In this document: piece by piece, positions 5,746 to 5,767 of the stretch
How positions within the stretch are numbered: position 1 is the first letter of the stretch
Layout of the letters: every line of letters begins with the position of its first letter
Assembly: GCA_002351705.1 (NCBI GenBank)
Contig: DEHC01000010.1
Span: 1-5,767, forward strand
DNA length: 5,767 bases
Direction: 5' to 3'
Origin: Gammaproteobacteria bacterium UBA2810
GTDB lineage: Bacteria > Pseudomonadota > Gammaproteobacteria > Enterobacterales > Succinivibrionaceae
Notes under the pieces: generated by a model
What the model saw: only the letters and a program-made list of their open reading frames with translations
Database searches by the model: none
What the model was told of the DNA's origin: nothing
Position numbers and translations under genes: made by a program

Positions 5746-5767
5746 CTATTCAGCCTTCGTCTCAGCC
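5746..5767 (-). CDS. C-terminal tip of a convergent gene (right-truncated)
   Basis: Reading leftwards from the right edge, the minus strand gives A-E-T-K-A-E followed by a TAG (5746-5748). A strong terminator follows about 30 bases after the stop, which makes a real gene end plausible. Only six residues are visible. Such Ala/Glu/Lys-rich tails occur in many abundant cytoplasmic proteins, so no function can be named. It converges on the sugar operon. Confidence 0.5.

Noticed and set aside
1..5767. CRISPR array, tRNA or rRNA gene, or complete insertion sequence
   Set aside because: No regularly spaced repeats, cloverleaf, rRNA-like block or intact transposase was seen on either strand.

Overview
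The window is a bacterial envelope-carbohydrate (surface polysaccharide or lipid-modification type) locus. It is bacterial because it has Shine-Dalgarno-like sites, tight ATGA/TGATG gene overlaps and a classical hairpin-plus-T-tract terminator. A Gram-negative host is likely, because the operon combines a GtrB/ArnC-like membrane protein with an ArnE/ArnF-like small membrane protein. The genus cannot be read from the sequence.

Layout: (1) positions 1-401, AT-rich, hold the 3' end of an acyltransferase-3-type integral membrane protein that is cut by the window edge. (2) Positions 402-593 are an intergenic stretch with several small hairpins, a weak promoter candidate and a T-rich run just before the next gene. 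(3) Positions 594-5544, markedly GC-rich, hold six plus-strand genes with junctions from a 4-base overlap to a 10-base gap, evidently one operon: a FAD-dependent DAO-family oxidoreductase, a membrane-anchored GT2-fold protein, a short NAD(P)-binding SDR-type epimerase/dehydratase, a TIM-barrel isomerase/epimerase of the AP-endonuclease-2/xylose-isomerase-like family, a soluble GT2 glycosyltransferase, and a four-helix SMR/ArnE-F-like membrane protein. (4) Positions 5545-5683 are AT-rich with no convincing gene. (5) A strong intrinsic terminator (5684-5715) and the last six codons of a convergent minus-strand gene (5746-5767) close the window.

How the genes may work together (inference): the FAD oxidoreductase, SDR and TIM-barrel protein would build or remodel an unusual sugar or polyol-derived unit. 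The two GT2-fold proteins would load it onto a polyprenyl phosphate at the inner face of the membrane. The SMR-like protein would help flip the lipid-linked unit, in the logic of the Arn (aminoarabinose) and Gtr (O-antigen glucosylation) systems. No GT-C-type enzyme that would deliver the unit outside is visible.

The most notable point is that the membrane GT2 keeps the GtrB-like C-terminal anchor but has lost both aspartate motifs normally needed to bind the nucleotide sugar, while the soluble GT2 three genes downstream keeps its Asp motifs and has no anchor. The pair reads like a split glycosyltransferase: a non-catalytic membrane platform plus a soluble catalytic subunit.
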